A stretch of DNA of 64,000 bases from Platerodrilus igneus (GCA_036346225.1 JARFIW010001089.1:1302001-1366000); one strand, 5' to 3'. Shown: positions 45,489-57,267, counted from the first letter of the stretch. Notes: generated from the sequence alone by a model not told the origin. Numbers and translations: made by a program.

Positions 45489-46070
45489 TTATTATCTACA
45501 AATATATAAAAAAATCTATACTTTCAGAATCTTATAGAATGAATTGCAAATAGGTTTACCTTAGTAGAAATATCTAAATCTGTAGCACGATGTGCAGGTT
45601 GTATATAATCAGTATCTGATAAGATTAATTAAAAAACGTATTATCTCCTTAGACAGGCGAAACAGTTTAATAAATTGTGTTTCTGATAAATGATCCGAAG
45701 GATTTCCTCGATTTCGGTGACGGTGCTGGCGCCTCGGCACTTGTTCCATATATTCCAAAAGATTAACTAATATCAATTGATTCAATTCATCCGCCATATT
45801 TTAGATCCCACAATTAAAAGCAAAAATGTAACGGGCGTTTATTGTTTTCGTAAAAACCTATCATAGATAACTTAAATACAAATGTCAATAAACTAAGATG
45901 ATAATTTAGGTTAGAAATCACTGCAAGATATTCAAAACGAATGGAAATAACCGGTCGTTGTTTACATTCGCTTTCAATTCGCACACATAAAGATTTTTAA
46001 GGGTCAAAAATATCAATGTGTGCGTTTGCGTATACTCATCTCAAATCCCTTGCCCAGAATAGACCCCCAG
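45489..46070 (-). mobile_element. PIF/Harbinger element 5' part (copy B, right part)
   Basis: It contains a transposase start on the minus strand (45609-45797). The non-coding ~200 bp to its right match the right part of copy A (33863-34055), ending at cttgcccagaatagaccccc. BEL insertion at 45488 separates it from copy B left. Confidence 0.65.
45609..45797 (-). pseudogene. Harbinger transposase N-terminus
   Basis: 62 codons starting MADELNQLILVNLLEYMEQV, with basic PRRQHRHRNRGNPSD and then FIKLFRLSKEIIRFLINLI. The last part is the helical 'FR(L/M)SKE' segment near the start of HARBI1-type DDE transposases. No DDE core is present, because the frame ends toward the BEL insertion and sequence beyond is different. 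Confidence 0.7.
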
Positions 46071-46994
46071 AAGCTGAACGGCTCTTGTAACATTGGGATT
46101 CATTAAATAGCTATTATTTAAAGTATGATCCCACTCATCAAAGCGGAAATGTTAAAAAGAGCTTACAAAGAAGTTCTAACTTTGATAAAGAAACCTAGTA
46201 AAAGCTCAAATAGTTTGAAGAAAGTGTTAAGTTTGTTACTGAATATTGTATTTTCAGGTAGAATGGCTTATCGTCCATCGTCTTTATGATAAAAGTTAGG
46301 AACAGATAGTCAATGTTTGTGAAGCTCTGCTAATTGATACTGACATTTCCGTATTGCCCAATAAATGGAAGTGGATGAAATTCGATAAGTAGTATTTGCC
46401 TGATGATAGTGTAGAATTTGACGATTATTGGCAGCATTTATTTTCTATGCAAATCTTTTCCGCTAAAGATAAATATCTAACTATGACAAAAGTTTTAAGG
46501 ACAGTGTTTTCTACATCTGCTAGAGTTTCGACCTGCGACGTAATGGGCATGAACAAAAGTGAAAATAATACCAGATATTAATAATTGTTCAGCATGTCGT
46601 TAATTTATCTAATCAAAAAACACCAAATCCTTTCTTGTATGAAGACATTTCTTTCTAACTCAAAAATTTTCCATCGCAATTTTGCGTGAAAAGCTGATAT
46701 TTGGTATAATTACTAATTGGTAAAATCATTTAGTTTTAAAGAGAAAGTTATCCAATACAAATATGTCGCGTTTATACTATAGAAAATTCAAAGCTTTAAT
46801 TATTATACGTTTACGTAAGGTTGATTACTCAATGTTACGTTTGTACATTATTGTATGTCAAGTTAAGATGGTGCACTATGGTTTTTGTTTTTAGTTCCAG
46901 TTCAATTACCTCGCCGATATATAAGTAGTTCTGTTATTATGTAAACTCTCATTACTTTTATGAGAACTTGTGTAGTTGCCATAAATTTTTAGTT
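46071..46994. other. Mostly non-coding; possible hAT dimerisation remnant
   Basis: The plus frame 46396-46581 has FDDYWQHLFSMQIFSAKDKY followed by LTMTKVLRTVFSTSARVST. It loosely resembles the hAT C-terminal pattern (YW, KYP.L, S...A..ER), but the Glu-Arg core is lost. Everything else is AT-rich without a gene. Confidence 0.3.
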
Positions 46995-47250
46995 ATAAGA
47001 TCTAACAGTAATATTTTTTATTCTTACTATGAGACTATTACAAATACAGATTAATTTTTTTATAACGTCTAATATGTACTCTCATAAGATCTTAACAATT
47101 TTTTTATGCAACTGCATCAAAGTGCAACATTCTGTTTTTATTAAGATTATCAACAGCTGTCATAAAATCTAACAGTAATATTTTTCATAATTTCATTGTG
47201 AGATTGTATTAAAAATACAGATTTATTGTTTTATAACGTTTATAAAAGGA
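46995..47250. repeat. Two diverged copies of an ~85-bp repeat
   Basis: taagatctaacagtaatatt at about 46997 and taaaatctaacagtaatatt at about 47161 start two similar stretches that continue through 'gagactattacaaatacag' and 'gagattgtattaaaaatacag' to 'ataacgt'. The spacing is about 164 bp. Confidence 0.7.
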
Positions 47251-48692
47251 CAAGATTAAATTCTTAGTATAACTAATTTTGGTTAACACATTTGAGAGTT
47301 GGTTGCCTTATGGTTGGTTACTATGCTTATCTAAGAATGCTTCATGACACTTGAATATAACACATTTATAATAGATCTATTACAGTTGTGGTCAACTTAT
47401 GTTAACGTAATATTTTATTTAAACAAGATAATATTCTTATAAATAATTTTGATATATAGAATGTAGATATTTTTGTTAATGCTCCAAAAAGAAAGAATTT
47501 AAGTTAATAGAAACCTTTACAATTTGTGAGATTATTATTTTTGGAAAGTTTATATTAGCTAACGTGTATTAAAACATTAAAGAGTAACATATAAAATGGG
47601 CTTAAGCCGAGTCTGAAGTTATGTTATGAAAGTTTGTTATAGATTCAAGACGAGACGTTACAGTACAGTGTTCTCTTGGGTAATAAGTAAGTACTTTATA
47701 TCTTTATAAGTGTACTGTATTTTGGTTGTATTGGATTTAGTCGTTTTAATGTTTCTATAGCTGTCTCTAAGAAGTCGGTTACATCTCAATCATACGACAG
47801 AGTATAGTGTGCCCTTTATGTTATACCGTTCAGATATTGGACCCTATGAATAAATTTCTATCTTGTAATACATGAAAAATCTGACCCGGTGCTCGTTGCC
47901 TCCGCGGACCTAATAAGTCCGCTAGGTGTTTTGTCAAATCAGGTTTTCTTACTCCTATTGGTCATTTTCTAACATTTCTAACCCTGGGCCATAATTTCAA
48001 AAACAGGAAACCTGAGTTCCATTTGTTTTCGTCATAGCTTGTTTACGGTCACACCTATAACGAATCGAAGATAATATAAGAGAATATTTCAACGTAAAAG
48101 TAAACTACACATATACATGTTATTCCAAACCTATTGACAAGGTTTAAAAACGTAATTCAAGAGTAAAAGAAAACTACATCAAAAATAGTACTACTAAAAA
48201 TTAATATGGCATGTAATAATTTTATCATCGTAGCCCTACAGGTTGTAACTATTATAAAGACTAGTCGTCCCTTTCATTTAAAAAGCATCACATTTATCTA
48301 ATTTTTAATCTACGTCACTCCATGAATCACTAACCTTATCGTATGCGTCAATACTAATGATTAATTAATGCAATATTCTCTATCGATAAATAATCCTGTC
48401 TCACGAGCTTTTAGTTTCTTGTCCTTTAGAAGCAACAGAAGTAATTCTTCAAAATGTTTCTTTTCAAGTAATTAATGACGTAATTATAGACGTGCCACCA
48501 CTTTCAACGTGATTTCGATAGTATACTTTTATGATAAGATAAAGTGGAGTAAATGAAGCACCAGGGTATGTGTGCCACTGCCTTTTATTGATGGAACCGC
48601 TCACATTAAAAATCCGTTTTATAATCTAGAAATCTCTACTCTAGTAATACTTCATGAAACAACTTTTCTGTTGGCAAGTATGTCAACTTATA
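47251..48692. other. No recognisable gene
   Basis: AT-rich. The only local structure is a short GC-rich hairpin at 47911-47929 (gcggac/gtccgc) in a GC-richer patch at 47880-47950. Confidence 0.4.
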
Positions 48693-50012
48693 CAGGGTGC
48701 TTACGGGAAACAAATGTTTTTGAAATGGCTAGTGCATACCTTCGGTAGGCGGTGGGGCGACGGAAGATAGGTCATTCATCCGAGTGCGGCGTACCATTTC
48801 AGTTGCAATGGAGCAGTGGACGACGCAGCATCTTGTTTTTGCGTACGATACGTTTATTCGAAATGGTGAGCCTGTTATAACCACACAACGGATCTTTCGT
48901 TGCTACTTCAATATCGGTCAAAACGTCACAGTTCCAAGTCGAAACACGTTGTTAAGGTGGGTTGAGGCATTCAGAACAACGGGGACCATATCAAAGAAAA
49001 AGTCACCAGGCCCTGCAAGAACAGCAAGGACGCCTGAAAACATCGCCAGTGTGGGTGCGGCATTAATCAAGAGTCCGAGTCGATTTGCACGCTAACATGC
49101 ACGAGAACTAAACATGAGCCGTGATTCTGTGAAGAGGATTTTACGACTTAATTTGAAATTCCATCCGTATAAGATGCAGGTGGTCCAGCAACTCAACCTG
49201 GCGGATTATGAACAAAGAAAAAAATTCGCCGTGCGTATGCAAGTGTTGTTTAATGAAAACCGTAATGCAATACTGTTAGTGAGCGACGAAGCCCATTTTC
49301 ATTTGAACGGTTCGGTAAACAAACAAAACTTTCGTTACTGGGCTACTGAAAATCTTGGTAACATTCATGAAAAACCTCTCCACTCTCCGAAAGTTACAGC
49401 TTGGTGTGCGGTAGCCAAGTTTGGAGTTATAGGGCCGTATTTTTTCAAGAAAAATGGCGTGACGGAGACAGTGACATCACAACGCTATGTTCACATGTTG
49501 AATACATTTCTCAGACCAGACCTTCAAAGGCGAGGATTCAACATGAATGATGTTTATTTCCAACAAGATGGCACCACAGCGCTCACAGCTCGCACATCGA
49601 TGGAAGTTGTGAGAAACATGTTTCCTGGCAAGCTGATTTCAGGTTTTGGTGACGTACCGTGGCCGCCAAGGTCACTGGACTTGTCCTACTGTGATTACTT
49701 CTTGTGGGAGTATTTGAAAGAACATGTTTATGCTCACAAACCCCGCAATTTAATAGACTTGAAGGACGCAATTACAGAAGAGGTGAATTTGATTGATCAA
49801 GACTTTTGACCCGAATTTAGAATGATTTTCTACAGAGGCTGGAAACCTGTATTGAATCAGATGGCCACCACATGACTGATGTAATTTTTAAAAAATAACA
49901 TTTTCATGAAATGGTATGTAATAATCTTTATTTGTCTAACATTAAAATAATACTATCTTGCAAATTAATTTTGTACTGCTCATTTGAAAAACATTTCCCG
50001 TAGGTCACCCTG
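48693..50012 (+). mobile_element. rosa-like (DD41D) mariner transposon
   Basis: The left end CAGGGTGCTTACGGGAAACA and the inverse of the right end, CAGGGTGACCTACGGGAAAT, are terminal inverted repeats of about 35 bp with small indels. Both are flanked by TA (48691-48692 and 50013-50014). One transposase gene fills the 1.3-kb element. It is among the best-preserved transposons of the window. Confidence 0.95.
48784..49809 (+). pseudogene. DD41D mariner transposase, one premature stop
   Basis: 48784-49095 holds the DNA-binding half (AYDTFIRNGEPVITTQRIFR, PSRNTLLRWVEAFRTTGT). 49114-49809 holds the catalytic half: LLVSDEAHFHLNGSVNKQNF (first Asp), VYFQQDGTTALTARTS (second Asp) and WPPRSLDLSYCDYFLWEYL (third Asp). 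Counting from the second Asp to the Asp of CDYF gives 41 residues between, the DD41D signature of the rosa lineage. The only break in the frame is an in-frame TAA at 49093-49095, so the copy is one substitution from open. The ATG at 48808 (MEQWTTQ) is a likelier start than 48784. Confidence 0.93.
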
Positions 50013-50229
50013 TATAAGTCAAATATTGTCAAATTATAATAACGAATTTTTGAACAGTGCAACTTTGTGCAAGGTTTTCTTGAAATATTTACCCTGTATA
50101 GCAGAATTGATATAGTGGCAGTATTTTATGAAAAAAGTAAGTGTTTTTAATATATTTTTCATTGCATTCTTGGCTAAAGCAACTATTTCAATTTTCTGAG
50201 GTTGTGAAAGGGATGACCCGCTTCCCCAA
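50013..50229. other. Spacer between mariner and pogo-like elements
   Basis: No gene. A minus-strand frame (50034-50261) is AT-driven. A second 'accctgtata' at 50091 suggests another transposon end. Confidence 0.35.
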
Positions 50230-52780
50230 TTTCTTTTTAAAAAGGGGTAAGTGGACTCCACTTGCTCGGGTAATTGCTACTGAATTGGCCCACTTAACCT
50301 TTTAGCAAATTTTTTAAATATTTTTTTATTTTAGGCAAATGCCTCGTACTTATATTAAAAGGACCCAAAGAGGAGCAGATCGTGCTCGGTACATTACATG
50401 GGCATTAGACAGAGAGAGAGAGAGCAGTAAATGATATTAAAGGTAGATCAATAACTGTCAAGGGCGCTGTCACATCCTATAATATTCCTCGTACTACACT
50501 TAGACATCGACTTGCCGGGATTAGAGGAAGTAAGGGGGTTGTTGTAGCAAAAGATTCTGGTGGTGGTTGCAAGACAAGGTTGTTATTCAAAGTTGAAGAA
50601 TTCTTAATCAAATGCGTAATAACGATGGAGAAATAGGGATTTGGGTTGACAAGGGAAGAAGTTCTTGATATTGTTCAAATGAATGTTAAAGAAAATGACC
50701 TTAAAACTAGATTCAAAGATGATAAACCAGTAGAAAACTGGTATCTCGCGTTTAGTAAAAAACATAACTTGTCTATTAAAAAAGCTCAATTAGTAGAATT
50801 TGCAAGAATGGGCCAGATTAACTCATTTGTGATCTATGGGTTTTATGACTTTAAGTTAAACTGTTAAAGATCTTAATTTTCATGATAAACCTAATTTAAT
50901 TTTTAATTTGGATGAGTTTTTCTCATGATCCTAATAAGCCTAAAGTGGTAGGAGCCAAAGGTGTAAAAAGTACAAAAATGACTAGCTCGTCAGGAAGGGA
51001 TAATACTTCCGTACTAATTTGTTGTTCTGCCGCGGGAGAGAAGATTGCTCCTCTGGTAATATTTAAAGGGAAGAATATTTTAGAGAACTGGTTGAATGCC
51101 AATGATAAGACATTTTACGCAGCAACAAAGTGAGGATTGATGAAATTACATGTATTTACAAACTGGTTTAAAAAATGTTTATTACCTGCTATACCTGCTG
51201 AAAGACCAATACTATTATTATATGATGGGTATACCACCCATATTTCTCCTGATCTTATTCAAGCCGCCCTAGAAATCAAATTACGATTTTAAAACTTCCT
51301 CCCCATACCACGCATGTTTTACAGCCTTTAGATGTTGCTATATCCAAATCTTTAAAAATGAGTGCGAAAAAGAGTTTGTGAAGTGGCAAAGAAGTATTCC
51401 ACGGCAAAGAATTCCAAAATCAATCTTTGTCGCAATTTTAAATAGAGTTTATGACAATTTGGATATAGATATAATTAAAAATGGATTTAAAGCAACTGGA
51501 ATCTATGACGAAACATGTCCACTAGAAAATAGAAATCCTGTGAATAAATATGCCATTAAACAGGATGTATTTAAACCCGAACATATTAGACAATATAAGC
51601 AGTTTGTATTAAAAAAACGAAAGAAACCAAACTATTTTTATACCATCGAAGTGAAGAACATTCAAATCAAAAAAATGAAATAAGTATAAATAAAGACGTT
51701 AATGCGACCACTAGACAGGAAATCGAACAAGCGACTGAACTTGCAGTTGTAGAATCTGCATCCACTAGTACCGACCATAAGGTGAAAAAAGCATGTTGTG
51801 AAATTGACACTAACTTGATTACAGAAAAAACTCCTAATATATCAACCAAGTCATTTGAAGATATTCTGCTTATTTTTGTAAAGAAGAGAAAAAGCAACAC
51901 TACACCAAAAACTACAAGAAGAAGAGTATGTGACAATGCAGAAATAATTACGACATCAGAATATTGAGCAAAGTTAAAAAGTGAGGATGAACAGATAAAA
52001 AGAGACATAATTGCTTAAAGAACAAAAGGAAAGCTTCATATTAAAAAGGCAGCTAGAGAAAGAACAGAACAGTGCGAAACAGATGAAAAAGAAGAAAACG
52101 TGTAATACATCGTCGTCTAGTGAATCTGGTGTGCCATCAATCATATGTGATTCAACTGATGATGAGGACGAAAAATGCATTGATGTTATTATTAATCATT
52201 ATGTCGTTGTATGTTGTGATGAAAAACACTATTCTGCACAGGTAATACAATTAGAAAAAGATGAAGTAACTGTACAACATATGGTTAAATGTGAAAAATT
52301 TAATGGATGAAAATGGCCGGAAAAGCCAGATGTGCTTACTTATAAATCAAATAAAGTCTATACAATAATACCGGAACCAATTGCCATTAATAAAAGGGGT
52401 ATATATAATATCCCTTATAAGGAGAGATATTTAGACGAATTTTAACAAAGTAAGTCCTTAAGGAAGTAAGAGTTTTGTATCATTTTAAGTAAAATTGTTA
52501 TATTAATTGCTTTTTTCATTTATTTGGGTACGTAAGCATTTAATTTTGTGAAAAGATTATAATAAAGTTAGACTAAGCATTTAAGTTTATTTTGATTTGA
52601 CTTCATAACTTCAAAACCATAAACTTGATCTTAAAATTAAAAATAGACTTGAACGAAGAAATATTCAAAGGGTGGCCCACTTACTACCCGAGTCGTTCGG
52701 CATTATTTTTATGAAAATGTAGGTGGGGTGACAAATTTACCCCATAGTTTCGGGTAAGTGGGCCACACTCAATTAAAAAA
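50230..52780 (+). mobile_element. Pogo-like element (approximate limits)
   Basis: The coding region 50339-52445 is flanked by related motifs in inverted arrangement: gctcgggtaatt and ggcccacttaac on the left, and ggcccacttactacccgag and gggtaagtgggcca on the right. Exact termini and TA duplications could not be fixed. Confidence 0.6.
50339..52445 (+). pseudogene. Pogo/Tigger-type transposase with C-terminal extra domain
   Basis: The start MPRTYIKRTQRGADRARYIT (after a ttttag acceptor-like site) leads to a psq-type HTH (KGAVTSYNIPRTTLRHRLAG). A (GA)n run at 50420-50440 shifts the frame. 50646-50867 is the CENPB-type HTH (WYLAFSKKHNLSIKKAQ). The DDE parts are FNLDEFFS at about 50905, LLLYDGYTTHISPDLI at about 51210 and VLQPLDVAISKSL at about 51330. 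51378-51683 follows with a helical WQR region. After a Lys/Glu-rich linker (52011-52310), DEKHYSAQVIQLEKDEVTVQ and WPEKPDVLTY look like a small Tudor/SH3-like reader domain. Several stops and frameshifts. Confidence 0.85.
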
Positions 52781-53320
52781 AAGAATAGCCCAAAACATCC
52801 AAACTACAAAGTGTTTGTAGTTTATAAGTAGGAGGAATTAACCAATTCTGAAAAAAAACTCCCATTTAAATAACATTGTCGTCTTAAATTTGACTCCCAT
52901 AAGCAATACACATGCAAAAAATTGCACAAATCTGATATTTGCACAATAGTTTTCTTCGACTAAGCATCTTTTGGCTCCTGGCACGGATAATTTCAACATT
53001 TGCAAAGAATTCGCACATTTAGTAACAAAAATCTGCACAATAGTTTTCTTCAACTAAGCAATTTTTAGCCCCAGGCATGGCTAATTTAATTAAATTCTAA
53101 TTTGTGCAATTATTCGCACATTTGGCGAGGGTTCAGCACCCCGATCTGGTACGGATCTTGTTCTCATCTGAACCATCTAACCTTTAATCGGCAAATATTC
53201 GCCTAAATTTGCACATTAGTTTTCTTCAAGTAAGCATTTTTTAGCTCCAGGCATGGCTCGTGCTATCGGCACCCTGATCTGGACCGTCGGGCCCCCGGCA
53301 TCCTTCCCAGGACCACCGGA
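52781..53320. repeat. Degenerate repeats with 'aatttgcac'/'gctccaggcatgg' units
   Basis: Three imperfect units, each with 'ttgcacaatagttttcttc', 'aactaagca' and 'ggct(c/a)c(t/c)(g/a)ggca', start at about 52935, 53032 and 53207. GC-rich punctuation (caccccgatctgg, caccctgatctgg) follows two of them. Confidence 0.7.
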
Positions 53321-53322
53321 TA

Positions 53323-53610
53323 GGCAAATTCTTCCGCTAATTTATTTAATCTTTTAAACTAATTTAATACATAACTAGATTAATCCCATTAACCCTAAAG
53401 CAATCTTTTGCAAATTAAATTGTTATTTGTCACAATCTCAAATATTTGCACCGGATAGGCAAATTCTTCCGCTAATTTATTTAATCTTTTAAACTAATCT
53501 AATACATAACTAGATTAATCCCATTAACCCTAATGCAATCTTTTGCAAATTAAATTCTTATTTGCCACAATCCCCCGTCGGGGCCCCGACAGGGGCACCG
53601 GATAGGCAAA
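53323..53610. repeat. 126-bp tandem repeat
   Basis: The unit beginning caccggataggcaaattctt (about 53323) is repeated almost perfectly from about 53449, and a third partial start occurs at 53597 after a GC-rich palindromic segment (gtcggggccccgac). Confidence 0.92.
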
Positions 53611-53620
53611 TTCTTCCGGA

Positions 53621-54030
53621 TTAAGCTGATTAAGAGTCAATTTAATAACATCAATTAATTATTTATTTATTAAAGCATTACATAATAAAAATACAAAGTC
53701 ATCTTAAATTTGACTCCCATTTGAGCATATGCACCACAATTTCCAAATTTGCCTTAATCATGGCTTGGGATGCAGAGATGATTAAGAGTCAATATAATTA
53801 CATCAATTAATTATTTATTAAAGAATTACATAATAAAAATACAAAGTCATCTTAAATTTGACTCCCATATAAGCATATGCATGGGGATACCTAAATTTCC
53901 CTTAAGATGATTAAGAGTCAATTAATTACATCAATTATTTATTTATTAAAGAATTACATAATAAAAATTCAAAGTCATCTTAAATTGGACTCCCATTTGA
54001 GCATATGCATGACAATTTCTAAATTTGCCT
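53621..54030. repeat. Triplicated ~130-bp repeat
   Basis: Three copies of a unit running from gattaagagtcaat through ttacataataaaaat and aaagtcatcttaaatttgac to gcatatgca, starting at about 53628, 53779 and 53908. The last copy is followed by an inverse of the unit start (cttaatcatctt). Confidence 0.9.
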
Positions 54031-54689
54031 TAATCATCTTAACACCCCCAGATCTTCACCACTACCGCACAAATCAAACCACACCAAAGTTTGCCAAAAA
54101 GGTACCAATTTTGACTATGACATCACAGTAGTATCATCTACAGGAATGCATCGTTAATCTAATACAAACACCAACATTTTGCAATAAGCGCAACAATCGG
54201 TTACCATTCTTTGCCACACAGGTTTAACACTATATCATTTAGCACAAATTTGTATTTTATATAATCCAAGTTTACAATAAGTATTTTTGCATGCATTTCG
54301 CACAAACATTTATGGAATGCAACTTTAGGTCTTCTTCTATCACCAGTATAATTACTAGGCTTAATAACCTGCTTGTGGATAAAGTATTTTTAGTGTAAAA
54401 AAATAATTCGCACACCAGATAGCAAATTTGCAAAAAAACATATTGTTGAATGGCAATGTGCCATATGCAAACAATTTTGCTTGTTAATACGTTTCTGTTA
54501 AAGACAGGTTTCACGCGTAATAAAATACAGTTCTAGCTCAAAGCGCCCCCGTCATCCTTTCCCCGGTTCCACCGAATCTGCAAATTCTCCCAGCTAGCAA
54601 CATTTACATAAATCTGCAAACCAATTAGCAAGCCAATAAACTAAAAAGACCTGTATCCGTTTATTAGCAAATAGGCGTTCAAACACAAG
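54031..54689. other. No recognisable gene
   Basis: AT-rich, rich in 'aatttgca' and 'gcacaaat' words shared with the neighbouring repeats; no coding trace. Confidence 0.4.
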
Positions 54690-55250
54690 CACATTATTTT
54701 TTGATTCAACTAGCTCTTAGTGGGAGAGGGGAAAAACTTACAGCTTATAAATGTATTATTATTATTAACAACCCATTGGAAAATAACAATAAGCGTTAAT
54801 AGAGTTTATTCAGTATAATAATCATTAATAGCACAAATTTGCATACAGTTAAGATACATAGATCGGCAAAAAATCTGCAAATGACAAAATGTTAATTTTA
54901 GTCTAATTCAAAGTCTATGTTCAGTGTTGCACCCGACTTTACCCCTGCTAATCATATAAACATTTTCTTAGCATCAACTAGCTCTTAGTGGAGAGGCGTG
55001 GGGGAAAAAACTTACAGCTTATAGACTAAAACGTCAGGATGTTATTATTATTAACAACCCATTGGAAAAATAACAATAAGCGTTAATACAGTTTACTCGG
55101 TATACTAATCATTAATAGCACAAATTTGCATACAGTTAAGATACATAGATCGAACAAAAAAATTCAGCAAAATGACAAAATGTTAATTTTAGTCTAATTC
55201 AAAGTCTATGTTCACTGTTGCACCGACTTTGCCCCTGCTAATCATATAAA
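54690..55250. repeat. Tandem ~265-bp duplication overlapping the end of the 99-codon ORF
   Basis: caactagctcttagtgg at about 54707 and again at about 54973, both followed by aacttacagcttata, acaacccattgga, ataagcgttaata, gcatacagttaagataca and gtctaattcaaagtctatgt. The right copy carries the end of the ORF at 55189-55488; the left copy carries a duplicate of that end. Confidence 0.9.
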
Positions 55251-55488
55251 CATTTTTCTTACCATCAATTAGCTCGCTGAAGGTTTTTATTCCATCAAGT
55301 TTTAAGTAGTTGAAAAAGCGCTCTGGTAAAAACACAAAAAAATCATCGCTTTCAACAATAGCACGATCCCCATACTTTGTTGACACAGGTCTGACTCCTA
55401 AGACACGATATTTTCTATCGGTGACAAGCTCCGAAGCACTTATTGTAGTTTTACGCCTCATAACCGCATTTAATTTTGCAAAATCCAT
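55189..55488 (-). CDS. Small protein of the viral/Polinton-like island (function unknown)
   Basis: 99 codons, uninterrupted, from an ATG at 55488. It begins with a helix (MDFAKLNAVMRRK). Then comes a region of alternating hydrophobic residues, with RKYRVLGVRPVSTKYGDR, AIVESDDFFVFLPERF and KKNVYMISRGKVG. The pattern (tether-strand-'KYGD'-strand-'FLP'-strand) is that of small OB-fold-like proteins which I associate with insect viral or Polinton-type insertions; that link is inference. The end is duplicated at about 54915. A possible upstream exon ends at a GTAAG donor at about 55661 on the same strand. It is the only intact ORF of the island. Confidence 0.6.
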   Translation of the reverse strand: MDFAKLNAVMRRKTTISASELVTDRKYRVLGVRPVSTKYGDRAIVESDDFFVFLPERFFNYLKLDGIKTFSELIDGKKNVYMISRGKVGATVNIDFELD

Positions 55489-55894
55489 ATTATATGAGCT
55501 GGCAAATAAGAAAATAAAGAGTTAAAAATTAGGGCGGAAATTTAAATATTACAATTAAATCACTTATGAGGTAAGACCGAAATATAACTTTTAAAAAAAT
55601 GCGAAAGACATAATTCCGCGTCTTGATGCAAGAATAATAATTTTAAACTAAAAAAGACTTACCTCCGCTTGTACCTCGTTCTTCGGAAGTTGAAACAGAT
55701 ATTTTTGAACTAGAAACCCTAGGCCAATACTTATATGAATCGACAGATCCTTTCCAATCAACATAAATCCAGTTATAAAATACGACCATCGACTTTGATA
55801 CCCTTTCACCGAACGCTCTACATTCATATTGTTTATGGAAAATTCGAAAATGTTTCTTAACCCTAAGGTATTTTTGGTGACGTTACATTAAATC

Positions 55895-57140
55895 GCGATA
55901 ATTACATGGTTTTAAATAGAGGTATTGGCAAACTAAAAGTGGCTAAAATACATATTGCAAAACAGTCTTTGAGAAGGATTCGTACTTTAGATATATGCGT
56001 AAATAAAAATTCAAACTATAACAATATCTAAACCAAAAGCGCTCCATATTTAAAATGAAATCTTTAGCGTAAAAGCACTTCTTAACAAGAGGTAATTCGC
56101 GAAAAATATTACCCAAGAAATGAATTTAATTACGGAAATATCCATAAAACAAATAATAAATAACGTCTTCAACCTTATTAAAATGTAACATAATTAATAA
56201 CCGGTAATTTGTTAGCACAAATGCAAGCTCTTTGTATGCATTACGATACATTACTCGTAGAACCGAATTGGAAAAATTTACAGATTTTCGATAATATTTA
56301 CGTTGAAAAGAGCGTTAAAACGCGGTGTTATTTATAATACAATAGCATATTATGCAGAATCCGAAAACCTCAAATTTCTGCAAACGATAAAGAGCGAGTA
56401 TAAATTATCAATATTTATTTATTTTCATGCTAATTATACGTCCTCATGTCAAGTTCAAGCATCGTTAATGAAATTCTTATTACATTCCATTTAAAAAACA
56501 ATGTAGAAACAGGTAATTTCCTGCAATCGAGTTGTATAACAAGATCAATTAGTACATCATTTTTAAAGTTGTCTCCGAATAATTATTGCTTTATGTACGC
56601 AGACCCTCTCAAGGATTCGTATTTATTGATGTTGATCTCGAGGTGTAGTTATTTATAATACAATAGCATATTAAGCAAAATCCGAAACCTCGAATTTCTG
56701 CAAAACGATAACGAGCGAGCATAAGTTATCAATGTTTATTTATTTTCAAGCTAATTATACATCATCGTTAAAGCGTTGAGCAATGTCATAGTCATTTACA
56801 CTTATTAGAATGTAAAAGGAATATTTTGGATGACTGAAAAACAAACTCATTCTATACATTACGAAACATTACCCATTAGAATCAAATTGCGAAAGTTTTC
56901 AAAAATGTTTTATTAGCTCTAAGGTATTTGTAAAACAACGCTGCATCAAATCCTGATAATTACACGGTTTTAAATAGAGGTATTGGCAAACTAAAAGCGG
57001 CTAAAATACATATTGCAAAAACAGTCTTTGAGAAGGATTCGTACTTTAGATATATGCGTAAATAAAATTCAAACTATAACAATATCTAAACCAAAAAAAC
57101 GCTACATATTTAAAATGAAATCTTTCACGTGAAAACGCCA
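55895..57140. repeat. Diverged direct repeats (two families)
   Basis: A ~190-bp block starting atggttttaaatagaggtat (55905) and cacggttttaaatagaggta (56963) recurs with over 90% identity through ctttagatatatgcgtaaat and atatttaaaatgaaatcttt. Between them a ~115-bp block containing ttatttataatacaatagca (56329; 56649) is also repeated. These look like long non-coding repeats of the same inserted element as the ATPase. Confidence 0.88.
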
Positions 57141-57267
57141 TGGTAATTACAAACGACATTTCATCATCTATTTACATCGTTATAACATCCGGATTTTCCA
57201 AAGCATATTTTAAATCTTGTTTAATTTTGGTGAATGTAAAACTAATTAAAAAAATCCTAGTTTGTAA

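Noticed and set aside
46396..46581. Confident hAT C-terminal domain
   Set aside because: Only a loose match; the conserved Glu-Arg core is not present, so it is listed only as a low-confidence note.
47911..47929. GC hairpin as a terminator
   Set aside because: Eukaryotic context and no gene upstream; a single 6-bp stem is weak evidence.
53323..54030. CRISPR-like array
   Set aside because: Units are 126-150 bp long direct duplications without short repeats and unique spacers, in a eukaryotic setting.
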